Source of the DNA: JAHRAH01 sp051009015 | GTDB lineage: Bacteria > Pseudomonadota > Gammaproteobacteria > Tethybacterales > Persebacteraceae | DNA: 19,722 bases | NCBI GenBank assembly: GCA_051009015.1 | Contig: JBPCWZ010000025.1 | Location: 1 to 19,722, forward strand | Reading direction: 5' to 3' | Shown here: one piece after another, positions 12,379 through 19,722 of the stretch | Layout: each line of letters begins with the position of its first letter | Numbering within the stretch: the stretch's first letter is position 1 | Notes under the pieces: generated by a model | The model's input: the letters and a program-made list of their open reading frames with translations, nothing else | Told to the model about the DNA's origin: nothing | The model's database searches: none | Translations under genes and position numbers: made by a program

Positions 12379-13614
12379 ATGTTTGCGGATATTGTTGACC
12401 GGCAGGTGCAAGAGTGCATCGCCGCCGAACTGCGGCGGCAGGAGACGCATATTGAATTGATTGCGTCCGAAAACTTTGCCAGCCCCGCTGTTATGGCGGC
12501 GCAAGGGTCGGTGCTGACGAACAAATATGCCGAAGGGTATCCCGGGCGGCGTTATTATGGCGGTTGCGGTTTTGTGGATGACGCCGAGCGGCTTGCCATA
12601 GAGCGCGCCAAACAACTTTTTGGCGTCGGGTTTGCCAATGTCCAGCCGCATTCCGGCTCGCAGGCGAACCAAACTGTCTATCATGCTTTTCTCAAACCGG
12701 GTGATACCATCCTCGGAATGTCCATCGCCCACGGCGGGCATTTGTCGCACGGCGCCGCCGTCAATGCCAGCGGCAAGATCTACAATGCCATCGGCTACGG
12801 CTTGCACCCGCAAACCGAAGACATAGATTATGACGCCGCCGCCGAACTCGCCGAAAAACACAAGCCGAAAATAATCGTTTGCGGCGCATCCGCCTTTTCG
12901 CGCACGATAGATTTTGCCCGCTTCCGCCGCATTGCCGATTCCATCGGGGCGCTTTTGCTTGCCGATATCGCCCACTATGCGGGCTTGGTCGCCGCCGGTT
13001 TGTATCCCAATCCCGCCGGGCATGCGCAGTTGATAACCACGACAACGCACAAAACCCTGCGCGGGCCGAGGGGCGGGATGATCATGGGCGATGCCGAATA
13101 TGAAAAGAAAATAAACGGCGCATTGTTTCCCGGCTTGCAGGGCGGTCCGCTGATGCATGCCATCGCCGCCAAGGCGGTCGCTTTTCGCGAGGCGATGGAA
13201 CCGTCGTTTCGCGATTATCAAAAACAGGTAATCGCCAATATCCGCGCGATGGCGCAGGTTTTTGCCGATGCCGGTTTGCGCATTGTTTCCGGCGGGACGG
13301 ATTCGCATTTGATACTTTTGGATCTGACCAGCCGCAAGGTTACCGGCAAACTCGCCGAAGAATCACTGGACAAAGCGCACATTACGCTGAACAAAAACGC
13401 CGTGCCGAACGACCCGCTGCCGCCGATGATAACAAGCGGCGTGCGCATCGGCTCGCCCGCCGCCACAACGCGCGGCTTTGGCGAGGATGAGTTTTGCGCC
13501 GTGGCGAAGATGATATTGCGGGTGCTGGATGCGCCCGAAGATGATGCGGTTTTGCGGCGGGTTGCCGATGAAGTTTGCACTTTGTGCGCGCGCTTTCCCA
13601 TTTATGGGCGATGA
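12379..13614 (+). CDS. glyA: Serine hydroxymethyltransferase
   Basis: GlyA converts serine and tetrahydrofolate to glycine and methylene-THF using PLP. The 411-residue protein has ELIASENFASPAV near the N-terminus, NKYAEGYPGRRYYGG, NVQPHSGSQAN, the PLP-facing pair D196/H199 in LLADIAHYAGL, and the Schiff-base K225 in TTTTHKTLRGPRGG. The FPGLQGGP and SGVRIGSPAATTRGF segments follow. It is full length. The ATG at 12379 follows GGGAGGA by 8 nt; a TTG one codon earlier is in frame but less likely. ribD starts 6 bp after its stop, without the nrdR gene that often lies between them. Confidence 0.97.
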   Translation: MFADIVDRQVQECIAAELRRQETHIELIASENFASPAVMAAQGSVLTNKYAEGYPGRRYYGGCGFVDDAERLAIERAKQLFGVGFANVQPHSGSQANQTVYHAFLKPGDTILGMSIAHGGHLSHGAAVNASGKIYNAIGYGLHPQTEDIDYDAAAELAEKHKPKIIVCGASAFSRTIDFARFRRIADSIGALLLADIAHYAGLVAAGLYPNPAGHAQLITTTTHKTLRGPRGGMIMGDAEYEKKINGALFPGLQGGPLMHAIAAKAVAFREAMEPSFRDYQKQVIANIRAMAQVFADAGLRIVSGGTDSHLILLDLTSRKVTGKLAEESLDKAHITLNKNAVPNDPLPPMITSGVRIGSPAATTRGFGEDEFCAVAKMILRVLDAPEDDAVLRRVADEVCTLCARFPIYGR

Positions 13615-13620
13615 CGGGCG

Positions 13621-14754
13621 ATGATGCGGCGGGCGCTGGATCTTGCCGAAAACGGCTACTATTCCGCATCGCCAAACCCGCGCGTCGGTTGTGTTATCGC
13701 CCGCGATAATATTGTTATCGGCGAAGGATGGCACAAAGCAAGCGGCGCGGCGCATGCCGAAACCATTGCTTTGCAAAATGCCATTAAGTATGGCGGCGAT
13801 TTGCATAATGCCGAAGTGTTTGTCAATATGGAACCTTGCGCGCATGTCGGCAAAACGCCTTCGTGTGCGGCGGCTTTGGCGCGGGCAAAACCGGCGGCGG
13901 TGCATATCGCCGCCCTTGACCCCAACCCGCTGACATTCGGGCGCGGCGCGGCGATGTTGAAAAAGGCGGGCATTGCCGTGCGGGTTTTGCCGCCCGATGA
14001 TGTTTTGGCGCGGCGGGCGGTTTCGCTCAATGCCGGTTTTTATTCGCGCATGATTCGCAAACTGCCGTGGGTGCGGATAAAACTCGCCGCAACAATAGAC
14101 GGCAAAACCGCTCTCGCCAATGGCAAAAGCAAATGGCTGACGGCAAAAGCCGCCCGTGATGATGTCCACAGATGGCGGGCGCGTTCTTGTGCGATTCTCA
14201 CCGGCGTCGGCACGGCTGAGAAGGATGACCCGCTTTTGACCGTGCGGGCTTTTTCCATCCCGCGCCAGCCGCTGCGGGTTTTGGTTGATTCTTCGCTGCG
14301 CGCTCCGCCGCATTTGCGGATGTTTAATGACGGCGGCAAAACCCTGATAGCGACATGCCAAAAGCCGCCGCCCAAAAAGAAGTATGGCAAAAATACCGAA
14401 GTTGTGCAGTTGCCGGGGGCGGATGATAAAACCGATTTGGCGGCATTGTTGTCTTTGCTCGCCGCCCGCGGTATTAATGAAGTAATGGTGGAAGCGGGGC
14501 GGAAGTTGTGCGGGGCGGTTTTTGCCGCCGGTTTTGCCGACGAGTTGGTTGTTTATACGGCGGCGCGTATTTTGGGCGATGATGCATTGCCGATGTTCGC
14601 ATCGCCGCCGCCAAAAAGTATCAATGCCGCGCCGCGTTTTGCCGTTCGGTCGGTTGATACTTTCGCTCCCGGCGATATTCGCGTTGTTTATGAAAACCCC
14701 GCCGCCATTGCCGCCATCGCCGGTTTTATGCGCCGCCGCTCTCCGGTTGTTTGA
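13621..14754 (+). CDS. ribD: Bifunctional riboflavin biosynthesis deaminase/reductase RibD
   Basis: RibD carries out the second and third steps of riboflavin synthesis: deamination of the pyrimidine, then reduction of the ribosyl chain. The N-terminal deaminase has H45-A-E47 and the zinc cysteines C73 and C82 in EPCAHVGKTPSC, after SPNPRVGCVIA. The C-terminal reductase domain begins near residue 140 with LPWVRIKLAATIDGKTAL and includes GVGTAEKDDPLLTVR and EAGRKLCGAVFAAGFADELVVY. At 377 residues the length is normal, though the N-terminus is a few residues shorter than in E. coli. It starts 6 bp after glyA, and two adjacent ATGs are available. Confidence 0.94.
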   Translation: MMRRALDLAENGYYSASPNPRVGCVIARDNIVIGEGWHKASGAAHAETIALQNAIKYGGDLHNAEVFVNMEPCAHVGKTPSCAAALARAKPAAVHIAALDPNPLTFGRGAAMLKKAGIAVRVLPPDDVLARRAVSLNAGFYSRMIRKLPWVRIKLAATIDGKTALANGKSKWLTAKAARDDVHRWRARSCAILTGVGTAEKDDPLLTVRAFSIPRQPLRVLVDSSLRAPPHLRMFNDGGKTLIATCQKPPPKKKYGKNTEVVQLPGADDKTDLAALLSLLAARGINEVMVEAGRKLCGAVFAAGFADELVVYTAARILGDDALPMFASPPPKSINAAPRFAVRSVDTFAPGDIRVVYENPAAIAAIAGFMRRRSPVV

Positions 14755-14756
14755 CG

Positions 14757-16094
14757 ATGACAATGCCGCCAAATACAAACACTATCGCCATTGTCGGGCG
14801 CGCCAATGTCGGCAAATCCATGCTGTTTAACCGCCTGTGCGGCAAGGCGGATGCGATTGTGCATGCGCGCCCGGGGATGACTTTGGATATCATCGCCGCC
14901 CGATTGCCAAATGCCGACATTACTTTGTGGGATACCGCCGGCATTGCCGGGGAAGACGATGACAGCGGTTTTGCAAAACTCGCCAAGCGGCAAACCGCCA
15001 ATGCCATCAAAACCGCGGCGGCGGCGATATTGGTTGTTGATGCCCGCGAAGGAGTGCGTCCCGCCGATGCCGAGTTGTTGCGGCAGTTGCGCCGCCGCGG
15101 CATTCCGCGCTTTTTTGTGGTTAATAAAAGCGAAGGTTTGCCCGCGCCGTTTGGCGATTTTTATGCATTGGGCGAAGCGCAAATGTTTGCCGTTTCGGCA
15201 AAACGCGGCGATGGTTGCGCCGCCCTTGCCGCCGCCCTCTCCGCACTTCCGCCGCCGCAACTATCCGGTAATGATGGTGAAAATGCCGCCGCCGGTGAAG
15301 ATGAAAACCCGCTTTCCATTGCGATTATCGGACGCCCGAATGTCGGCAAATCCACTTTAATAAACCGCATTCTGGGCTATGAACGAATGCTGGTTTCGGA
15401 TGTCGCCGGAACGACGAGAGACAGCGTCCGCTGCCACTATCGGGCAAAAGACGGCGGCGGGGTTTTTGCATTGATAGACACGGCGGGTTTGCGCCGCCGC
15501 CGCGCCGACAACGCCCGCGAGAAGTTGTCGGTATCCGCCGCGCGGCAGACACTCGGCAGGGCCGAAGTCGGCTTGCTGATGACCGACATTACAACCGGCG
15601 CAACCCATCAGGACAAGCGCATCGCCGCTTTGATGGCAAAATCGGCATGCGCGGCGGTCGTCCTTGCAAATAAGGCGGATAGCGTCAGCCGCAAAGAGCG
15701 CGCCGGGCGTTTGGCGCATATCGCATCATCTTTGCCGTTGGTTTCGGCTGCCGATGCTTTTGCCATATCGGCGCGGGACGGGGATTTTCCGCTTGCCAAA
15801 ATATTGACGGCGGCGCGCAAGGCGGCGGCGGGCGGCAAAGAGCAATTTCCCTCCGCCAAACTCACGCGAATGCTGGAAAAGATAACCGCGCATTTGCCGC
15901 CGCCGCGGGCCGGCGGGGGAAGGCCAAAGTTGCGTTATGCCCATCAGGGCGGGCGTTTTTGCATTGTCGTCCATGGCGGCGGGACGGAAAAAATCGGCGA
16001 TGATTACCGGCGTTATTTGGCGGCGGCTTTTTGCCGCGAGTTGTCATTGCGCGGCGCGCCGATGAAGATAATCCTGCGCACCGGCCGGGCATAA
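14757..16094 (+). CDS. der: Ribosome biogenesis GTPase Der (EngA)
   Basis: Der is a tandem-GTPase protein needed for 50S maturation. The 445-residue protein has G domain 1 with P-loop GRANVGKS (14-21) and DTAG (59-62). G domain 2 has GRPNVGKST (192-200), AGTTRD (218-222), an IDTAGLRRRR segment and NKAD. A C-terminal KH-like domain follows, ending PMKIILRTGR. G domain 1 is slightly atypical: TLD replaces the usual TRD after PGM, and NKSE replaces NKxD at 123-126. A short acidic linker, NDGENAAAGEDEN, joins the domains. The start lies 2 bp after the ribD stop; an ATG two codons on is an alternative. Confidence 0.95.
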   Translation: MTMPPNTNTIAIVGRANVGKSMLFNRLCGKADAIVHARPGMTLDIIAARLPNADITLWDTAGIAGEDDDSGFAKLAKRQTANAIKTAAAAILVVDAREGVRPADAELLRQLRRRGIPRFFVVNKSEGLPAPFGDFYALGEAQMFAVSAKRGDGCAALAAALSALPPPQLSGNDGENAAAGEDENPLSIAIIGRPNVGKSTLINRILGYERMLVSDVAGTTRDSVRCHYRAKDGGGVFALIDTAGLRRRRADNAREKLSVSAARQTLGRAEVGLLMTDITTGATHQDKRIAALMAKSACAAVVLANKADSVSRKERAGRLAHIASSLPLVSAADAFAISARDGDFPLAKILTAARKAAAGGKEQFPSAKLTRMLEKITAHLPPPRAGGGRPKLRYAHQGGRFCIVVHGGGTEKIGDDYRRYLAAAFCRELSLRGAPMKIILRTGRA

Positions 16095-16108
16095 CCGCCA
16101 TACTATCA

Positions 16109-17347
16109 ATGACGCGGGCGCTTTTGGTTGCGGCTTCCGTTTATGACGGCAGGCGCGGCACAAGCCAATCGTCCGTTGAAGATGCGCATGAACTTTCGCA
16201 GTTGGCATCCGCCGCCGGTTTGGACGGGCTGGCGATAAAAACAATGCGCGTGCGCGCCGCCCATCCGGCGACTTTTTTTGGCGCCGGCGGCGTTGACGCG
16301 CTTTGCGCGCTTGCCGCCGAAGTGCGCGCCGATATGATAGTTGTCAATCGCGATTTGACGGCAATGCAATCGCGCAATCTGGAAGTTGCAGTCGGCAGGG
16401 CGGTGCTGGACAGGAGCGGTTTGATACTGGACATTTTCGCCCGCCGCGCGCGCACGCACGAAAGCAAAACACAAGTGGAACTCGCCCGCAGCCAGCGGCA
16501 TCTGAGCAGGTTGGCGGGTTTGTGGTCGCACTTGGAAAGACAGCGCGGCGGCATTGGCGTGCGCGGCGGGCCGGGCGAGAAACAAATAGAACTTGACCGC
16601 CGCCAAACCGGCGAAAAAATCCGCCGCTTGCGCTTGCGCATTGACCGGCTGCAAAGCCGCGGCGATAGTGCAAGAAAACGGCGGCGCAAAAACGGCGTTT
16701 TGTCGGCGGCGATTGTCGGTTATACCAATGCCGGAAAATCCACGCTTTTTAATAGTTTGACGCGCGCCGCCGCTCCGGCAAATGACCGGATGTTTGATAC
16801 GCTGGAACTTAAATCGCGGCGGATGTATTTGGACGGCGGAACTTCGTCATCTTCGGCAAATGGCGGCGGCTTTGGCGATAACAATAACGATAATGATAAT
16901 GTCAATATGGCGGCGGCGGATAATATCAATGCGGTTATTTCCGACACCGTGGGTTTTATCCGCGAGTTGCCGCATGAGTTGGTTAGCGGCTTTGCGGCGA
17001 CACTGCGCGACAGCGCCGACAGCGATTTGTTGCTTATCGTTGCCGATGCCGCAAGCGGGGAATGGCGGCGGCAGTTGTCGGTTGTTATGGCGACTTTGGC
17101 GCAAATCGGCGCGGCGCAAGTGCCGCATTTGCTGGTGATGAACAAAAGCGACCGGGTTGCCAATGCCGCCGCCGTTATGGACGATTATGATACAAACGGC
17201 GGTTATGGCGATGGCGATGCGGATATTGACATTGCATCGGCGGTTTGGATATCGGCAAAAACCGGCGCCGGAATGGACAACCTGCGCCGCCGCTTGCGCG
17301 ATTGTTTGGGGCGGATTCGGCGCGGCGGTTTTGCCGGGCAAAAATGA
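16109..17347 (+). CDS. hflX: GTPase HflX
   Basis: HflX is a ribosome-associated GTPase that splits stalled or hibernating 70S particles. The 412-residue protein has the HflX N-terminal domain with DRSGLILDIFARRARTHESKTQVELA, the glycine-rich GGIGVRGGPGEKQIELDRR, and a coiled-coil. The P-loop is GYTNAGKS (204-211), DTVGFIRELPHELV begins at 279, and NKSD is present. An N/D/G/S-rich insert (about residues 243-272) separates switch I from DTVG, and a shorter D/G-rich one follows the NKSD segment. The ATG at 16109 is 14 bp after the der stop; the frame is open from 16031 inside der. It heads hflX-hflK-hflC; hfq is not upstream. Confidence 0.94.
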   Translation: MTRALLVAASVYDGRRGTSQSSVEDAHELSQLASAAGLDGLAIKTMRVRAAHPATFFGAGGVDALCALAAEVRADMIVVNRDLTAMQSRNLEVAVGRAVLDRSGLILDIFARRARTHESKTQVELARSQRHLSRLAGLWSHLERQRGGIGVRGGPGEKQIELDRRQTGEKIRRLRLRIDRLQSRGDSARKRRRKNGVLSAAIVGYTNAGKSTLFNSLTRAAAPANDRMFDTLELKSRRMYLDGGTSSSSANGGGFGDNNNDNDNVNMAAADNINAVISDTVGFIRELPHELVSGFAATLRDSADSDLLLIVADAASGEWRRQLSVVMATLAQIGAAQVPHLLVMNKSDRVANAAAVMDDYDTNGGYGDGDADIDIASAVWISAKTGAGMDNLRRRLRDCLGRIRRGGFAGQK

Positions 17348-17356
17348 TGGTAGAAT
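17348..17356 (+). promoter_or_regulatory. Possible extended -10 promoter upstream of hflK
   Basis: TGGTAGAAT (TG-N-TAGAAT) begins one base after the hflX stop and 61 bp before the hflK ATG. No well-spaced -35 is present. The same TAGAAT box precedes ftsH and cinA. It would let hflKC be expressed apart from hflX. Confidence 0.4.
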
Positions 17357-17408
17357 AAGCGGCTTTTCATCGGCGCGAAGAATCACAACAACAAACGACA
17401 AACCAACG

Positions 17409-18617
17409 ATGCGGATTTTTTCCAAAGACCTGCCCGACATTGAAGAAGTGGTGCGCGATTTTATCGGGCGACTTTTGGGCGGCAAAAACAACAACAACAA
17501 GCGCAAGCGCGCCTTTTCGCGCGACGAAGGCGGCGAGGGCGGCAATGGCAGCGGCGGCGGGCATGACCAATCCCCCCCTTTCAACATTCCGCCGATGCGC
17601 TATGTGCTGACTCTGGCGGCGGCGGCGATATTGGTTTTGTGGGCGCTTGCCGGTTTCTTTACGGTGGATGCCAGCGAGCGGGCGGTGATGTTTCGCCTCG
17701 GCAAGCCGTCCGGCGTCAAAACCCCCGGGCTTGCATGGCATGCGCCGTTTATTGAAGATTACCGCATTGTCAATCTTCTGGAAGTGCGGCAGGTGGAAGT
17801 CGGCTATCGCGGCGCGACCAAAAACAAAAACCCGCGCGAATCGCTAATGCTGACCGGCAATCTTAATATTATTGACATGCAGTTTGTCGTGCAGTATGTT
17901 CTCAATGATCCCGAGCGTTTTTTGTTTGAAAACCGCTTTGCCAGCCGCCGCGCCGAGGATGTCGTCCAGCAGGTCGCCGAGACGGCAATGCGCGAGGTTG
18001 TCGGCAAAAACCGGATAGATTTTGTGCTTTACGAAGGGCGCGAAGCCGTCGCCAGCGAGACCAAAGCGGCGATGCAAAGGATACTGGACAACTATAAAAC
18101 CGGCATACAGATAAATCAGGTGGCGGTGCAAAATGTCCAGCCGCCCGACCAGGTGCAGGCGGCTTTTGAAGATGCCATCAAAGCGCGGCAGGACCGCGAC
18201 CGCAAGATAAACGAAGGCGAGGCATATGCCAATGACATTATCCCCCGTTCGCGCGGGCAGGCGGCGCGGGTTATCGCCGATGCCGAAGCATACCGCGAAA
18301 GTTCCATCGCAAGGGCGCAGGGCGAAGCCGACCGGTTTTTGCTTCTCTCCGCCGAATACGAAAAAGCCCCGCGGGTGACGCGCCGCCGCTTATATCTGGA
18401 AACAATGGAGACGGTAATGGGACGGGCGAACAAAGTTTTGCTGGACGGCGGCGATGCCGGCAATTTGCTATATCTGCCGCTGGATAAGTTGCTGAGTGCC
18501 GGCGCGGCTTTGGCGGCAAACCGGGACGACAACGAAACGGCAAACGAAGGCGGCGGCACGCCTTTGCGGCTGGACGACCTGAAAGACCGCCTGCGCCGCT
18601 CGCTGAGGGAGCAATAA
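17409..18617 (+). CDS. hflK: FtsH protease modulator HflK
   Basis: HflK is a membrane SPFH/prohibitin protein that forms a large cage with HflC around FtsH. The 402-residue protein has a G/N-rich cytoplasmic N-terminus (about 24-55) and a membrane segment at about 65-84. The SPFH domain starts at VDASERAVMFRLGKP, a long helical stretch contains ARQDRDRKINEGEAYANDIIPRSRGQAARVIADAEAYRE, and LLYLPLDKLL lies near the end. The ATG at 17409 is chosen from the MRIFSKDLPDIEEVVRDF start; upstream residues in the open frame overlap hflX and look unrelated. No ribosome-binding site is evident. hflC follows after 1 bp. Confidence 0.95.
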   Translation: MRIFSKDLPDIEEVVRDFIGRLLGGKNNNNKRKRAFSRDEGGEGGNGSGGGHDQSPPFNIPPMRYVLTLAAAAILVLWALAGFFTVDASERAVMFRLGKPSGVKTPGLAWHAPFIEDYRIVNLLEVRQVEVGYRGATKNKNPRESLMLTGNLNIIDMQFVVQYVLNDPERFLFENRFASRRAEDVVQQVAETAMREVVGKNRIDFVLYEGREAVASETKAAMQRILDNYKTGIQINQVAVQNVQPPDQVQAAFEDAIKARQDRDRKINEGEAYANDIIPRSRGQAARVIADAEAYRESSIARAQGEADRFLLLSAEYEKAPRVTRRRLYLETMETVMGRANKVLLDGGDAGNLLYLPLDKLLSAGAALAANRDDNETANEGGGTPLRLDDLKDRLRRSLREQ

Positions 18618-18618
18618 G

Positions 18619-19497
18619 ATGAAAGGAATGCGCGCGTTGATTGTCGCCGCCGTTTTTGCGGTGGGCGTGTTTGTGCTGCTGGGCTCGCTTTTGTTTGTGG
18701 TGTATCCGTGGCAGAGCGCCCTGATACTGCAGTTTGGCAAGGTCATCGGCGTCAAGAAGGAGCCGGGGCTGTATGTCAAAGCACCGTGGCAGGATTTGCG
18801 CATGTTTGATTCTCGCGTGCTGACGATAGACACCGAGGATCCGGATTTGTACATTACCGCCGAGAAGGAAAACATTCTGGTGGATGTTTATATCAAATGG
18901 CGGATTATTGACCCGGAGAAGTTTTACACCGATTTGCGCGGCAGCGAAGCGCAGGCGGTCGGGCGGATGTTGGAGATTATCAACCGCGGCTTGCGCGACG
19001 AGATAGGCAAGCGGACGGTCAAAGAAGTCGTCACCGGCGACCGCGCCGGAGTGATGGCGCACATGCAGGAACTTGCCGGGACGGCGGCGGCGGGCATTGG
19101 CTTGGAAGTGATTGATGTTCGCCTGAAGCGGGTGGATTTGCCGCCGGCGGTGTCGGAGAATGTCTATAAAAACATGATTGAAGAACGCCGCCGCATCGCG
19201 AATGAGCGGCGCTCCACCGGCGAAGCCGAAAAAGAAACGATACGCGCCGAAGCCGACCGCAAAAGGGCGGTTATCATCGCCGAAGCGCAAAAGAAATCCG
19301 AACAAGTGCGCGGTATCGGCGATGCCCGCTCGGCGGAGATCTTTGCCGCAGCGGCACAGCAAAACCCGGAGTTTTACGATTTTTATCGCAGTTTGGCGGC
19401 ATACAACAAATCCATGGGCGTCTCCGGTGATATTTTGATACTGAGTCCGGATTCGGATTTTTTCAAGTATCTTAAGGAACAGGGCGCAAGCCGCTAA
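18619..19497 (+). CDS. hflC: FtsH protease modulator HflC
   Basis: HflC is the partner of HflK. The 292-residue protein has an N-terminal membrane segment (about 6-29), the SPFH domain from YPWQSALILQFGKVIGVKKEPGLYVKAPWQ, and the conserved RRIANERRSTGEAEKETIRAEADRKRAVIIAEA helix. It ends with GDILILSPDSDFFKYL. The length is close to the family norm of about 300-330. The ATG comes 1 bp after the hflK stop, with AGGGAG about 8 nt upstream inside hflK. The two genes are almost certainly translated together, giving the equal subunits needed for the complex. Confidence 0.95.
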   Translation: MKGMRALIVAAVFAVGVFVLLGSLLFVVYPWQSALILQFGKVIGVKKEPGLYVKAPWQDLRMFDSRVLTIDTEDPDLYITAEKENILVDVYIKWRIIDPEKFYTDLRGSEAQAVGRMLEIINRGLRDEIGKRTVKEVVTGDRAGVMAHMQELAGTAAAGIGLEVIDVRLKRVDLPPAVSENVYKNMIEERRRIANERRSTGEAEKETIRAEADRKRAVIIAEAQKKSEQVRGIGDARSAEIFAAAAQQNPEFYDFYRSLAAYNKSMGVSGDILILSPDSDFFKYLKEQGASR

Positions 19498-19722
19498 TGG
19501 CGGGCGGTTGCCGGATGTCATCTTTTGCCGCACGGCGGGGCAAACTGACAAAAGCCGTTTTTTGTATGATACAATCTGTGCCGATGTTTGCGGGCATGTT
19601 TGATATTTGTCGTTTACCATCGCACGGCGCACGGCGCACGGCGCACGGCGCACGGCTGAGACCTTTGCACAAACGGCTTTTGCCGTCATTGCTTTGGTTG
19701 TCGGCGGTTTTTGCGCTTTGAC
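19498..19722. other. Non-coding tail after hflC
   Basis: No convincing gene is seen. A plus-strand frame of 74 codons beginning in the hflC stop region contains the tandem repeat and looks like chance. A possible promoter has CTGACA at about 19545 and TACAAT at about 19570, with a long 19-bp spacer. Weak hairpins (ACGGC-TTTT-GCCGT at about 19674-19687) may end hflC transcription. The word GAGACCTTTGCAC at about 19659 resembles the ends of some IS5-group insertion sequences from memory, but no transposase is visible before the window ends. Confidence 0.4.
19621..19655 (+). repeat. Five-copy 7-bp tandem repeat (CGCACGG)n
   Basis: The unit CGCACGG is repeated five times without mismatch, directly before CTGAGACCTTTGCAC. 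A 7-bp unit is not a multiple of three, so copy-number change would shift frame if this were coding. No gene over it is convincing. It is a typical variable-number repeat candidate. Confidence 0.85.

Noticed and set aside
13363..14778. 471-codon minus-strand ORF opposite glyA/ribD
   Set aside because: It crosses two clearly real plus-strand genes and shows repetitive R/H/G composition; an antisense shadow.
1..19722. tRNA, rRNA or tmRNA genes
   Set aside because: No cloverleaf with TTCRANYC-type arms or rRNA-like conserved segments was recognised on either strand.

Overview
The window looks like a chromosomal segment of a G+C-rich gammaproteobacterium or close relative. The pairs eno-ftsB, rlmE-ftsH and hflX-hflK-hflC are gammaproteobacterial arrangements. 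Some usual neighbours are absent here: ispD after ftsB, recA after cinA, folP-glmM after ftsH, nrdR between glyA and ribD, and hfq before hflX. Together with G/C homopolymer runs, dispersed palindromic repeats and low-complexity insertions in conserved enzymes, this suggests a rearranged, slippage-prone genome. I do not name a species.

Layout. 1-500 is non-coding repeat DNA: palindromic modules and two 20-bp palindromes of the neisserial dRS3 shape. 502-5170 is a minus-strand cluster read eno > ftsB > msrA > tadA > L,D-transpeptidase > GNAT acetyltransferase > sua5. Most of its junctions are stop/start overlaps, so at least parts are co-transcribed. It joins glycolysis, division, methionine-sulfoxide repair, tRNA editing, cell-wall crosslinking and t6A synthesis. 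5171-5366 is a G-run-rich divergent gap. 5367-5999 is the CinA/PncC amidase with low-complexity inserts. 6013-8208 is accessory: a small unknown ORF, a second pair of inverted repeat modules enclosing strong hairpins, then a very good sigma70 promoter with an operator-like dyad driving a DUF932-like phage/plasmid-type gene.

8227-10921 returns to core genes, rlmE then ftsH, with a near-consensus promoter predicted to give a leaderless ftsH mRNA. 11062-12261 is a second accessory block: a C-terminally membrane-anchored unknown protein followed by a HicB antitoxin and HicA toxin. A dyad there overlaps the hicB promoter and ends in its ribosome-binding site. 12379-19497 is a plus-strand core run: glyA, ribD, der, hflX, hflK, hflC (one-carbon metabolism, riboflavin, ribosome GTPases, and the membrane complex that modulates FtsH). 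The window ends in a non-coding stretch with a five-copy 7-bp tandem repeat.

Most notable: (i) the hicB promoter/operator dyad and the membrane gene fused upstream of hicBA; (ii) the DUF932-like gene with its own promoter/operator; (iii) a dispersed palindromic module in inverted pairs at both 1-338 and 6371-6766; (iv) slippage-type inserts in CinA, RlmE and HflX. All functional statements rest on motif recognition by eye; no database search was run.
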